A stretch of 64,000 bases of DNA from assembly GCF_030867095.1 (NCBI RefSeq), contig NC_081824.1, forward strand, positions 172,306,933 through 172,370,932, read 5' to 3'. The stretch is from Alligator mississippiensis. Its lineage: Eukaryota; Chordata; Crocodylia; Alligatoridae. The position numbers and the translations under genes were made by a program. Every line of letters starts with the position of its first letter. Within the stretch, counting starts at the first letter, position 1. The notes below the pieces were generated by a model. That model saw nothing but the letters and a program-made list of their open reading frames with translations. It did no database searches and was not told the DNA's origin. Below are positions 12,098 to 23,929 of this stretch, in pieces.

Positions 12098-12204
12098 CTT
12101 TCTTTTGCAAGAGATTCTGTCTGGCTTTAAAGAAAGCCATGATGTCAGCATCTGCCTGGCTGTCTCCAGTGAGAGGGATAGATGATTTTGAACTCTGAGG
12201 CATC
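12098..12204 (-). CDS. KIF6: KIF6 exon F (conserved C-terminal tail)
   Basis: This is the exon that fixes the gene's identity. In the minus frame it encodes SSIPLTGDSQADADIMAFF followed by KARQNLLQKK, almost residue for residue the conserved C-terminal tail of vertebrate KIF6. Acceptor: ttatttcag before GATGCC; donor: AAAG/gtaaac. The 107 nt take one base from exon E and leave one base for the terminal exon. Kinesin-6-named KIF6 is a plus-strand-microtubule motor family member; this tail lies after the coiled coil, and its partner is not shown by the sequence. A transposon end sits at about +8 of the donor. The reading frame is intact, so the gene appears functional here. Confidence 0.93.
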
Positions 12205-12206
12205 CT

Positions 12207-12837
12207 GAAATAAGCAAGCATATTCACAGATTCAGTTGAGTCAGCAGATTGTTTGTTTGTGTTTTCTTCTTTTTTTTCTTTCTTTCTTCCATATTTCCTT
12301 TTTTTTTCACTTCAAAAAAGAGACTGATTTAGGGGCCTTGTCCTTTGGGTATGTTAGCAGAAACAAGCATAACTTGGAGCAGAATTAAACCCTTGGCATC
12401 TTAACTGCCTGATCTTTGTATTTTTAAAATAAATATGTATTCCTACACACATGACAAACTGTAGCTTAGCTATTAAAAACCACCCACAAAGAGTTAAAAA
12501 TATTTAATGCTGAAGCAGAGTTACTGTCAAATGGAAATGCACGTAAATTATACAAATAGGTTACAGAAGAAATGGTGGGTGTGACTGTACGATGTGATTC
12601 TACTCCAGATTAAATGCCACTATTTGAACTGGATAAATCTGCAGCACCCTTGCCTACTGGAAATCAACTGAGTATAAATATGCAGATAGAACTAGTCTAT
12701 GTTCATTACATTTGCTGGCAGCCACTGCAACCAGGACAAGTCCTGGGATATGTAAATAGTGGCTTGCTGCAATAATCGTAAGCAGTCAAACTATCAATTT
12801 ACATGATACATTCTTTGATATATAGACCATTGCCACA
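12207..12837 (-). other. KIF6 intron (exon E to F), 3' part
   Basis: The intron is 12205-15198 (about 3.0 kb). A T-rich tract at about 12250-12308 lies upstream of the acceptor. No other feature was recognised. Confidence 0.5.
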
Positions 12838-12908
12838 TTGGTCAGATCCTCAGCTACTATAAAATGATGTAGCATGTCATTTCAATTTACATCAGCTGGG
12901 GCCTGGCT
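12838..12908. mobile_element. short palindromic MITE-like repeat (family E), copy 1
   Basis: TGGTCAGATCCTCAGCT is inverted at the right end as AGCTGGGGCCTGGC, around a middle with TTTACAT. It resembles the very common amniote short repeat built from GATCCTCAGCTGGTGTAAAT and its complement. Confidence 0.5.
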
Positions 12909-15198
12909 CTATGTTTTCTTACCTATGTATGGATAAGTTAGTACATGGCTGGTGCCTATAATATATAGTAATAACCATACCAATCATCAAAAAAAATCAT
13001 AATGATCAAAGCAGAGAAAGGGAAATATAGAGAAATTCTGCTTACGTATATCCCATTTTTTTAAATACTTTTCTGATTGCTTTTTTGTTATACCTTCAGG
13101 TCCTAAATAACTGCTATGGCAGAATTTAATTCAGCTGATGTAAAACACGTCTGATGTGCATGTCTACATGGTGCCATTATTTTTAGTTGAGAAATTGGTG
13201 GTCTGCAGATTTAGAACCAAGATGGAAATTGCACAGAAATGTATTCAATGAAACATTTTATTTCACTTAATTAGCTAGAATATTTTTAGAAAATAATACG
13301 AGACTTTCTCATGTGTCCTTCACATAGCTTAATATGGAGACATTTATTAAGGACTATGCAAATACTGGGGACCCCCATGCATAGTCAGATATTTTTAATT
13401 AAGGAAACAGATGACAACACACTGTCACTATGATGTGGAACCACTGTTGTTCAACATCTCATAGGTTCAGCCTCAAGCTATCAAGCAGTTATCTTCAAAT
13501 TAATATTCAGTGCAGCATATTCCAGCTAATGTACATACAGATTAAGTTTCCTGTATGCACCACTGAATTTGAGCATTGAAAACAGAAAAGTAGATAAAAG
13601 CGGGGGCGTCAAATTTTAAAACTTTCTTTCCTTCTTTTTTCAGATAGGCAAACACAATTTTGAAACACTGAGATGTTGGGCTAAATGTTTCCATGCTTTT
13701 TCTGTGTCACAACATTGATTTTATTTAGAAAACTTGATAAAAATCTCCTCTGATATTTCTCAGTTGGGGGTGGTGGTAGAAAATGGAACCATAGGCTCAT
13801 GTACATGCCATGATTTTTGCCTTTTCATGCGCTGCAACTGCGTGTCTGTTTGAATGAGCGGGATTTCCTGATGCTTTAAAATTCTTTCTTGTGCATCAAA
13901 CTAAAACTCCTTGGACATAGTTTAGTTTGGCTTGCTGGGAATTAAAGTGTCACATCCATGGATTCATTGGATGCAAACACAAAGGCATTCGAAGACATGT
14001 AATGAGCCCCTTTGTCCACCAGATGGCACTATGACTTTTTTGTAGTTCACCCCTTCCAATAGCTTTTGCTATAGAATTGCTTCCCCCTTTTTTTTAACAC
14101 TTGCATGGTTTGCCAGCTCCCTGCTTCCACAACTATGTGGCAGGGCACGTGGTGGGTGGGGGGGCTCCAGGCTTGGGGGAGGAGCAGCACTTAACCATCC
14201 CACTCTCCTGTGGCACCAGCCAGGGACCTGGCTTAATTAGTCTGAATAAACCTAGTGCATGTAAACACAGATGCGACGCTCCAAAACAAACAAGTTTAAA
14301 TTTTATAAACCTATTTAATTTAATGAGGATTAAAACCTGAGGTATGTACAGGCACCCCACATGTCTTAGAGTTATAGAGGAGGGATACAAAACTGTGAAC
14401 CACATTTTTTGGATTTTTCTTAGAACCACATTTCATAAATGTGGCAACAGCAAAGTGTCTAAAGTGTTAATCCTGAAGTGCAGCAAGGATCTGTCTCCTG
14501 GAAGTTTACTGCCTTTAGGTGGGTAAGGAGGGAAAAAGGAACACAAAAACAGTTATAAATTATTGAAAAAAGCTCTGTAGCCTCTTCTAAAATGTTATGT
14601 GATCATAGTGAAGCCATGCCTCTTTAACTAGATTTTGCAAATACTCACTGACAATACAGAAAGGCACCAGGCTTCCTGCTTTCAGAAAGCTACTGGGATA
14701 ATATGCAGGAGAGGGATTATGAATGTTTGAAGGAAATACACATAGTAAGATTCTACATAAAATTGACTTCACTATCAGGATAATGAAAAAAAACATAGGA
14801 ATGAGAAATATTGCAGATCTCATTTTAAGGTCTTGGTATAGTACAATACTCTATGCATTCTGAGTCCTGGTTTGGTGGTGGCTGTGTGCTTTTTATTTTT
14901 AATAAAATGTCTTTCTTTTCTTATTGTGATAATATAGACATCACAATATGACCTTATAGCAATCTCCAGACAAACAGGAAGTGCATGGAAGGTGTAAGTT
15001 AACTGTGAATATAAATATGAGTGACTAGGGTAAAATTTACGAATGAATATGGCTTGTAATTATGCACTTGGATTCCAAATTAGCAATCAATATATTTTTT
15101 TTCTAAGGAGACACAGAAAGATGATAAGGGAACTTTAAGGATACTGATGAACTTGCTGGCCTACCTTCCCTTCTGAGTGAGAAAGACATAGACCTTAC
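12909..15198 (-). other. KIF6 intron, mostly unassigned
   Basis: A GC-richer piece at about 14095-14240 may be a transposon relic. No exon or complete element was recognised. Confidence 0.4.
14016..14030 (+). promoter_or_regulatory. CTCF motif, full match to core
   Basis: CCACCAGATGGCACT matches all 15 positions of CCASYAGRKGGCRSY. It lies in the KIF6 exon E-F intron. Occupancy cannot be known from sequence. Confidence 0.45.
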
Positions 15199-15288
15199 CT
15201 TATTTGTGAAGCTGAGTCACTCAGGTTGCTCATGCTGTTTTCTCCAGTAGGGTATTCATTGGGATTGGCTCTCCTGCTTTCTGAGAAC
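15199..15288 (-). CDS. KIF6: KIF6 exon E (variable linker)
   Basis: The exon has a strong acceptor (cctctctacctcag) and donor (ATAAG/gtaagg). Of the three frames only one is open: it encodes a polar, serine- and asparagine-rich linker including NEYPTGENSMSNLSDSAS. It takes one base and leaves two, so it fits exactly between exons D and F. I see only weak resemblance to the human tail (a serine-rich PTG..S stretch), so the support is splice sites, phase and place, not homology. No membrane segment or domain is present. A further exon with the same phases between D and E could have been missed, since the human tail is somewhat longer. Confidence 0.75.
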
Positions 15289-15439
15289 CTGAGGTAGAGA
15301 GGAAATGAAGGGGAAATTAAAGGTTTATGTAGGGGAAACCTCCAAATACATTCTGAATAACTTCAAAGAAACTGTTTTTTATAATTTACTTGTTTTAACC
15401 AGGAAAAAGAAAAAAACACCTCTTGCCTTCTTGAAGGGA

Positions 15440-15832
15440 TCCAGGACTCTTCAGCCTGAGGAAAAGAAGTCTGAGGGGACCTGATAGCAGTTTACCGCTA
15501 CACTAGGGGAGTACATCAAGGGCTCGGTGAGCAACTGTTCACTAGGACACCTGAAGGGAAAACTAGGAGTAATGGCCACAAATTCTTGGAAGACCATTTC
15601 AGGCTCAACATTAGGAAAAACTTCTTCACAGTCAAGGTGTCCAGACTGTGGAATAAGCTCCCTCCAGAGGTGGTGCAATCTCCTGCCCTGGAAATATTCA
15701 AGAGGAGACTGGACACTCACCTTGCTGGGTTCACCTGAACCCAGTTGTCTGCCCTGCCTACTGCAGGGGGGCTGGACCGAATGATCTTCCGAGGTCCCTT
15801 CCAGCCTTACAGTCTATGAATCTATGAATCTA
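15440..15832 (+). mobile_element. CR1 LINE 3' end
   Basis: A severely 5'-truncated CR1. It reads through AACTCTTCAGCCTGAG-like text, TTAGGAAAAACTTCTTCACA, GGAATAAGCTCCCTCCAGAG and ends in the CR1 tail CTATGAATCTATGAATCT. It lies 150 bp upstream of KIF6 exon E. It is relatively young by its tidy 3' end. Confidence 0.92.
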
Positions 15833-16804
15833 AGGAGAATTTTCTATCCACATTATATGATAATAACTGCACCTGTACAGGTAAGATGGCTACTAAGGGG
15901 TAAAAAAACCCAAGGTGTTAAAAGAATCTGTCTATAGACACACCACATAAACTTCTATGCAGGAGTTTAATGTGTACTTGGGTATGTTTTAAAAATACAA
16001 TTTGTGATTTTTTTTGTTTATTTCCTAAGTCTAGGTTGAGTCAAGTACTGAGGACCTGGCTCACTTTCTACTAATTCTTTGTTTGGACAAAATTATTATT
16101 GAAATCAAGTGGAAATTGGATAAAAATGAGCAAAGTCCTAGACAGCTAGCTTACTGATGACAGTCCAATATATTGCAAACAGCTGTCACACATTCAGCCC
16201 CTACAGGAATGCCATTTGATTTCATTATCAAGGGATTTATCAGTTGGGAGGGGTAGATTTCTGTTATGGAATGACATTTTCCCTAATTCAGTGACTCTCT
16301 CCTCTGCCCTTGGGTTTGGCATATGTAGCAACATGGAAGAGCAGGATGTTTCCACTAGGTGGCAGGATTGTTGTATTCTTGCTGTTTTCTAACTTTACAG
16401 TAATTCATTCATTTTGGCTTATGAATTGATATTTCTGGCAGAGAGTTTGAAAAAGGAAAGAAATTTATTACCGATATTTTACTATATTACATTGTGCCAG
16501 GTTCAGTTTTGCAGAATATACTGTGCCCAAGAGTGTAAGTCTTTTTCAGATGAGTAGCTCATGGATTTAGAGCTAAACTTTTCTACTTAACCCCTAAAGT
16601 GCCATATCATTTGCACCTTCTTAACTGAACTGAGGTGACAGTAAGTTTAAATTAAATACAATACAGCTTACAATTAATGTTAATATTGTAACCCATCCTG
16701 AGCCTTTTTGGAGAGGAAGGTATAGAAATCAAATAAATACATACATAGAAACAAATTAATAGTTCTTGATTAGCTTATGGTAGTGTGTCTAGGGATGTTC
16801 CAGG
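15833..16804 (-). other. KIF6 intron, no recognised repeat
   Basis: Apart from a CTCF-like site at 16352 nothing was recognised. Confidence 0.45.
16352..16366 (+). promoter_or_regulatory. CTCF motif, near-full match
   Basis: CCACTAGGTGGCAGG matches the CTCF core CCASYAGRKGGCRSY at 14 of 15 positions. Same orientation as the site at 14016. Confidence 0.45.
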
Positions 16805-17037
16805 GATCTTCAAAGAAGTGATGTCACATATTATTGATGTACTGCCATGACTAGAACAGATTCCCAGTGACTTGACAGATGCCAGTATTGTAACCATATT
16901 CAAGAAAGGAGATAGATTGGATTGCACCAGTTACTGTGGCATTGTACTTCTGTTCATAGCTGGGAAGATCCCCACCCACATTCTCTTCAGTAGACTCACT
17001 CCCTTTGCCAAGGAGATTCTACCTGAGTCCCAATGTG

Positions 17038-17328
17038 TAGGGATCTCTGGAATTCACGCCGGAAGTGCATAGTGCGGCATCTTCTTTAATCTTGGAGTTT
17101 CCCCTGCGTGCCCCCTGCTGCTGATTGGCAGAGGGGCTCCACTGCTCACTGCTTGCCACCCATACTTGATGGCCAGAAGGCGAAAATCGCAGTGGTCTTC
17201 ACCTCTCAGCCATCAGGCATAGGTGGTGAGTGATGGGGCCCTCTGCCAATCTGTGGCACGGGGGGGAACTCCAAGATTAAAGACGTCATCGTGCCGTGCA
17301 CATCCAGTGCAATTTCTGGATATTCCTA
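17038..17328. mobile_element. hAT-like MITE inside the LINE
   Basis: It begins TAGGGATCTCTGGAATT and ends AATTTCTGGATATTCCTA, with inner inverted arms sharing TTTAATCTTGGAGTT. The flanks CCAATGTG (17030-17037) and CCCATGTG (17329-17336) agree at 7 of 8, a hAT-type duplication. The boundary is confirmed independently: removing the element and one flank restores the LINE codons for SQCGF. No transposase. Confidence 0.85.
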
Positions 17329-17696
17329 CCCATGTGGTTTCAGACCACCTAGAGGTACAATTGACATGTTCTTTGTTGCTAGACAGCTGCAGGAGACATG
17401 CCATTTATCGCCACAGATCTTTACATGACCTTCATTGATCTGACTAAGGCTTTTGCTTCAATCAACAGAGAAGCCCTGGTGATATCTGGATGTCTACCAT
17501 AATTTGGTACCATCAAATTTCTTTATGATGGCACGACAGCCACTGTCCTGAGCAATGGCTCAAATGTGGACCCCTTCAACATCAGAACTGCAGTCAAGGA
17601 AGGATACGTGATTGCACCAATACTTTTTACCATCTTTATTGCAGCTATTCCATATCTCATTGTTGATAAACTTCCATCTTGAATCAGCATCTAGTA

Positions 17697-18161
17697 CAGG
17701 TTTCCCTCGCTTTATGTAGGTTTTGTATGTGCAAATTCGCTCTTATGCGTTGACCCTTTTTATACCAAAAATTTGTTATATGCGAGGTAAATTCACTTTT
17801 ATGTGATTGGTGTCGTAGAAGCCCACAGTCAGCTGCTTTGTGTGGTGCATTGTGGGAGTGACACGCACCAAAATATAGTCTCCTGTGTGGATCTGGGCTC
17901 CTCGTTCATTGTCTGTGACACGTATTTCTGTAGTTTCCATCCCCATTATGATAGTACCTTGTGCTTGTGTGTACTGTCTGCTGTTGGTGAGTACCAAAAT
18001 TGTCTTGTGAAAGTGGTAGCAATGGGTCTGGGGGTCAGCACAGTTGAGGTCTTGGAATGTATCCCTATTTGTTACATTATAAAGTGGGTTTCCTTAATGC
18101 AAATTTGAGTTATGTGCCATTTTCCAGGAATGCATGTACAGCATAAAGCGAGGGAAATCTG
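17697..18161. mobile_element. Tigger/pogo-like element 2 inside the LINE
   Basis: CAGGTTTCCCTCGCTTTATG at the left is inverted at the right as CATAAAGCGAGGGAAATCTG. TA flanks both ends (17695-17696, 18162-18163). Excision restores the LINE frame around MDGNLF. At 465 bp it is non-autonomous. The CAG..TCCCTCG terminus fits the Tigger branch of pogo. Confidence 0.88.
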
Positions 18162-19240
18162 TACTGCATGGATGGGAATCTCTTTACCATCAACTGCTCA
18201 CATTCGAAATTCACGATACCCAACACCTCCATTACTCATCTTCAGTATGCTGATGATTGTCTTGTGTGTGTCCTATCAACTGTAGAGCTCCACATCATTC
18301 CTGATGTCTTCTGTGAAGCAGATGAAATACTTGGACTCACTGTCAACTTCGCAAAAACCAAGATACTTTAGCAGGCTATTCCAAACCAACCAGGGGATTC
18401 ACTACATTTTACAATTACAGGGCAGTTCTTGGACAGTATTGAGTAGTTACCCTATCTCAGTAGTCACCTTTCTTATAACATAAAAAAGATTATGATACTC
18501 AACACTTAATAGAATCTTCCAGTGCTGCCTTTGAATGTCTCCAATGTTGTGTCTTTGATAATCACAATATCAGGACTCAAACCAAATTTCTTGTCTACTA
18601 GGCTGTTGCCATCCCTACTCTGATGTTTTGGTGGGTGTGAAAGCTGGACAGCTTATTGGTAACACTTGAAAGCCTTGAAAGCATTCTTCAGAAAATCCTC
18701 CATATCAATCAGAAGGACAGCAGAATGAATTCTAGTGTTCTGGCTCAAGCAGACACCACCAGCCATGTTTATACAACATCAGCTCCGTTGGACAGGATTG
18801 TTGTATGGATGCCTGACAACTAGCTCCCAAAACAGGTCCAGATCACTAATGGTAATCACTTTAGAGGTAGGCAAAAGAAGAGATTCAAGTACACCTTGAA
18901 GGCCAATCTGATGAAAGCAATATTAACATCGATACTTGGAAGGCTCAAACAGTGAATCATCCCCAGTGGCTCTGTAAAGTACAAGGCATTGACCATTTTG
19001 TGCACAGTTGTCTCACTTTGGAGGTAAATAAGCAAGTAAAACAAAGGTTAAGAGCTGTGACTTGACATCATCAGGATCCATTCCTTCCTTCTGGAACTGC
19101 ATGCCATATCTGCAGTTGAACATGCAGATCTTGGATTGGCCTCTGCAGCCACCCCCAGACTTACTGATGACTTCCCTGTGTACTGGAAGACTATCATCCT
19201 TGTATCAAAGGACTGCCAACAATGACAACAATGATAACTA

Positions 19241-20969
19241 GACACAAAGAAGTTTCACACTTCTCCAGAACTATCAATTCAGTAAAGAACTTTAGATCTG
19301 GGGTAAAATCTTCAAGAACACATGAGAGTTTTAGAAAAGTAAATCTTGTTTTAAAAAGTGACTTGAGGTACTTATGAATATACATTCCATTGACCTTTAA
19401 TGACAATTAGGCTTCTAAATTCCTAAATCACTTTTCTAAATGAGACTTTAAGGCAAGATCCTGTTTAGCCCCTTAGGCAACTCCAATTAAAGATGTGGTA
19501 TGCCTAAAATATGGTGCCTGGTATCAAGAAAATGGTTCAAAGAAATAGGGTTAGGGACCCAGTCTCCATTCATAGTCAATGGGGAGAGTTAGATGCCTCC
19601 AAAAGAATTTTCAGAGGCCAGGGAACTCCCTTGAGCTAGCTAATCAGAAAACATTAAGTACAAAATTCTGCCTCAACTAAGGGCGGCATATTTGGAGTCT
19701 CTGTTTGCTTGGGATTAAGAACACAGAGACCTCTTTCGAGGGCAAGTGCCTAACTGGGCAGGGATTGGTGACACTGACCTTGTGTATAATAACTGTAGGC
19801 AGAAATTGGGTGCCCTTGGAAATGGGAGACCTTTGCTTTGGGGCCTCTTTAGCCTGTGGGGAGGCAAAGCTACATCTAATACAATGTTAGAGAGTACCCT
19901 GAAGTTGAGGCTATTTAATAGTTTGAGTGGGGCTACTCTCCACTCCTCCTTTTGAAGGTGGTTCATTGTGCAGCCATGAATACAAGAGTAATGGGACCAG
20001 AAGGAAAGGAGGCAAGAGGGAACCTGCCTGTAGCCTAGTGGTTAGGACTGACTTGGGAGAGTTATTGATTTTTGTCCCTTGATTGAGTGCCTTGATCACT
20101 AAGCTATAGAATCATTCTTCCTTTTGTTTGCATGTCTACCAGATTGAGCTCTTCCAGATACCTAAAAGCATCTTATTTGCTTCATTTCTGAATGACAATG
20201 TAACTCATGAGCTAGGCACGTGGATGCTCACCAGTGCTTCAGTACCTGTGTGGAAACCCCTTTACACTTTGACCATTCTAAGGGTACTTAAAACGTGAGT
20301 GCCTGCATGTTAAAACTTAACCTGTGCTTAGTGCCCTCTGAGCATCTCAAAGTTATGCCAGTTCAGGATAGGGTCCGTTCTGAGCTGTGCTACTTAGCTC
20401 ATCTAAGGGTAACTTCGGTGTCCACTATGGAGATAAAATGAGCAATTTGCAGTCCTCCAGCATCCCAAGAAATACTGTTCCCAGCACCTCTCCATCCCAG
20501 AAGCCCTTCCTCTCCCTGCCTCCTAGCCATGACCCTACTCACCAGCCCTCTAGTGGCAAGTCAGAGCTGTACAGGCAAGAAACGGTATAATCCTTTAATG
20601 TGTGACTGCTCACAGCGTGCTCTAACTTTAACTCCACTTATTCCATTTCATACTAGATTTAGCACAGTCTAAGTATAAAGTGCAACAAAACAAGTTTAAG
20701 CACTCAGTATCTTTGCATTAGGTATTAGGTATTTATCTAATCAATTTTGGGGCTGTAGAAGTAGAGATATTTTGGACTTGTTTGTGATTTAGGCAACCAG
20801 TTTCTGCCTAAATCCTATTTAGGCATCTAATTTACTGAGCTGGATATGGCACTTAGGCTTTTATTCATTAAGGTGCTTTTGAAAATTTTCATTTTGAAGA
20901 TACCTGAATTCCTATTTGGATTACATTGGAGAAGTATAAACCTCTTCCTTTTTGGGCAGTTCATCTTAT
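19241..20969 (-). other. KIF6 intron, ill-defined interspersed repeats
   Basis: The text at about 19550-19620 with AGTCAATGGGGAGAGTTAG and the 'ttaggca' phrases at 19440-19500 and 20700-20870 resemble an unnamed repeat I associate with reptile genomes. Ends were not found. No exon was seen. Confidence 0.35.
20031..20110 (+). repeat. tRNA-derived SINE relic (MIR-like)
   Basis: TAGCCTAGTGGTTAGGAC looks like a pol III A box of a tRNA-derived SINE. A clear B box is missing, so this is tentative. Confidence 0.35.
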
Positions 20970-21204
20970 AAGGCACGTATACATGAGATGCTACTGCACA
21001 GTCATTATCTGTATTAGCAAGTACTAAATAAACGCACAGTAAGCAGAGTTACTGTGCAGTTGCACCAGTGAACATCTTTTAGGTGATGCTACTGTGCAGT
21101 AACTTAATAATATTGCACAGTGCATATCAGTGCTGTGTTTGCTGTGATGCACTACCGCACAATATTTTTTGGCTACTGTGCAGTCAACGTCTTGTGAAGA
21201 CTGT
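20970..21204. mobile_element. family B MITE, copy 2
   Basis: It starts AGGCACGTATACATGAGATG and ends ACGTCTTGTGAAGACTGT, inverted ends of family B. The interior has repeated CTACTGTGCAGT in both orientations. Non-coding. Confidence 0.75.
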
Positions 21205-23929
21205 TACTTACAACAATTTATGCATCTTTGAATTAATCTATAAGGCGCAACTCTACTCTGTCTTTTACTTCTCTTCAGTATAACACAGCTAACTACCTCT
21301 CTCTTCCTTTCTGACAACTCCAGCATGTTTTCTACTTTTGTTGATAGCCGCCTCAGGGTCTTGGATGGTTTGGCAAACTCTGAAGCCACGACAGATCAAG
21401 CTACTGCTCTCAAATCTTGTGAATTGCTGGTCTACCTTGGAGTTATAGGGAGCAAGGCATTCTTTGTAGAGATGGGTAACATACTTGCAGCTAAATTCAA
21501 ATTGCTTTACATTTAAGCATTTTTACATTTGGTTACAAAATCAAAATTGGCCTCAGTTTTGTGGAATTCTTTTGGCAGACTTGCAGATCTATACTGCCAT
21601 ATACAAGAAAGATTGTTGCCAATGTTAAACCCTGTGAAATTTCACAAATTAAGTATGTTTTCCGAAACACATTATAATCTTCACAGAATTCTAGGGAAAT
21701 GTGACAGAAAGAGCATAGAGCTTTCACTCAAGATTCACAAAGAGATTCATAGATCCTTTTCAGTCAAAAATAGAGATATGGGTCAGGCTTTCCCCCTTTT
21801 CTTTCTTCCCCCTGTACAGTTCTTCCCTATGGTAACTAAATTAATGTACTCCAAATGGACTGGCTTTGCTGCTTCTAAGAGCACTGTATAAACGAGAAGA
21901 TAAGTTTAATTTAGAAACTTTTGTTAATCTCTCTGAATCTTCAAAAGAATGTTGGTAATGTGTCTCAGTATTACTTCACATGCATTATAATGGTCTTATT
22001 AGAAGCCTCTATCCAGGCGGATAGTTATTTTTGTTACTTATTTGCATGCAGAGATTTTTCATTACACTCCATCACAGATTACAGAACACATATGAAAGCA
22101 GAAAAAAATTAAAACAGATATTGGTGATGCTTCTAACATTCAGCTTCTCCTCTAACATCTTCAGATGTTGTTGATTCCACACTTAGCAGGTTGCCCATCC
22201 ATCCCTACCAAGAGTTACAGCAGCTGTCTGAGATCTGTTTTCTGTTCATGTTTTCTGAGTATTTCAGTTTAGTGCTTGGGATTGGAGAAGGATATAAAGC
22301 ATTCAGAGCTAACCAGAGCACAGCCTTGACACAAGAGTGAAGGAGCAAACCATTTTTTATTTTAAAGGAATGTTTCTGGTTAAACATTAACAAAACATTA
22401 GCTATAAATTCCAGATATTTGAAATGTATTAGAGAAGCTAATGTTATTAAGGTAGCACTGGTTCCACCTGTTTAATAAATCATCTTTCCTAGAGGAAGGC
22501 AAATCCCATTTAGAATCCACTGAGAATGCCATGTGTGTGTATGTGTGTGTGCGCGTGCACATGCAGTGCATGTGTGTGAAGCAAGTGGGGGAAGGGGAAG
22601 GCATATCTTAACAATCACAAAATACTAACTCCAATCCTGCCTCAGGTGAAATCAATACAGTTTGCCAGCTATAGTGGAAGCAAGATCAAGTCTTTGGTTT
22701 GGGGTCTTTACCACCTGATGCTGTGAGATTCTAAATCCCACCTTTTTAGCACTTAGCAGGATTGACCCTTTCATATCCCAGACTAGTTCTAGTGGGGTTG
22801 CTATGAACCAAAAACACTGCTTTATTTAAATATTTGGCATAAACTTGATTAATTTTGTCCCTTCCAGCCTACCAAGGATGACCCACCTCCTCTTTTCAGT
22901 TATCAATTTTATCACATTTAATTATTTTAAAATGTTTGCAAAAGGAGGAAAGTGTGCCATAAACAATAACATTCTACATAAACTGTGCAATATCAAATTG
23001 GTCAGATGACCAAGGGATTTTATTAGAATAAATATGTCAGTGTAAAATGTGCCAAGAAAGTCATTCCATTACTTTTACTTTTGAAGTCAGTGTTTGCATC
23101 TATTCGCTCCAAAGATATAGGCTGAACATTTTTGACAAACAACCTACTAAGTTTTAGATCTTATGTCCATTCAAAACATCTGCTAACTAAATTCCCTTTT
23201 GGAAACGGCTCCCTATTTATAGTGATTCACCCAGAATATCACATGGTTTATAATCCATGTCAGTATCTACTCTTATGAACAATTTGCCTGATGGGTAATG
23301 ATGGAAGTATCAGTGTAGGAAATGCTGCCTGTTTCTAGGCAAATTCTGTAACAAAAGGTCATTTATATACCTGGACTGTATAATAGTGGGGAAAGTATAT
23401 CCAGCATCTCATTCTGCATAATAATGGACATTAATAGGTAAAGTCCTGTGTCCCTCTGGTTGAAGGGAATCTTTGGAAATAAGCATTCTACTATTTTATA
23501 GTATAGAAACTGGAAACTTTTCCTCTAAAATCCTAATGCTTGAGCACAGTGGGATATTAAGCCTGCAGCTTACTCTCACAATAGCAAGATCTGTATTTCT
23601 AATTCCCCATGTATCACACTGGAAATATATTTGTGTTAAACCGGTTTAAAGAGCTTAATATAAAATAAGACTTACTCTCCATGAAAGTAAGAGAAGAAAA
23701 GGAGAGCAGTGAACTTCAAAGGGCCATTCTAAAAGTGAAATTAGATATGGGAAAACAAAATCACAGCTACATTGGACCCTCCTCATCCCCTAACCCCCCA
23801 CCCAAATATTGTATCAGTCAACAGTCCTGAACTTTATGGTGTTCAATGACCTAGGCTTAGGACATGTAAAGACCACCTAAAACTCCCAGACTAGGGCCAC
23901 AATTAGTGACTCCCACTCCTTGGGCGTAT
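21205..23929 (-). other. KIF6 intron, unassigned
   Basis: No exon or clear transposon. A plus-strand open frame of 120 codons at 21529-21891 has no recognisable domain and lies antisense in the intron; it is probably chance. Confidence 0.4.
22531..22578. repeat. TG/CA-rich microsatellite
   Basis: Imperfect (TG)n with GCGCGTGCACATGC interruptions. Confidence 0.8.

Larger units (their letters stand above)
16805..19240 (+). mobile_element. decayed non-LTR retrotransposon with nested insertions
   Basis: The plus strand carries a broken reverse transcriptase different from CR1. In order: IVTIFKKGDR and LDCTSYCGIVLLFIAGK (fingers), LPESQC then GF.P (interrupted), YMTFIDLTKAF (first catalytic aspartate region), LQYADDCLVC (YADD box near 18240-18270), and near 18600-18800 a C-terminal region including LKAL and QHQLRWTG. 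This layout matches the widespread animal LINEs whose reverse transcriptase reads NYRGISLLSIAGK...; the clade (RTE or a relative) I cannot settle. Stops and frameshifts are frequent. Two DNA elements, 17038-17328 and 17697-18161, are inserted in it. Confidence 0.8.

Noticed and set aside
18856-19044. Minus frame with DVNIAFIRLAF, resembling the KIF6 tail motif DIxAFxKAR
   Set aside because: The stretch is the antisense of the old LINE's C-terminal region; the true tail exon is at 12098-12204.
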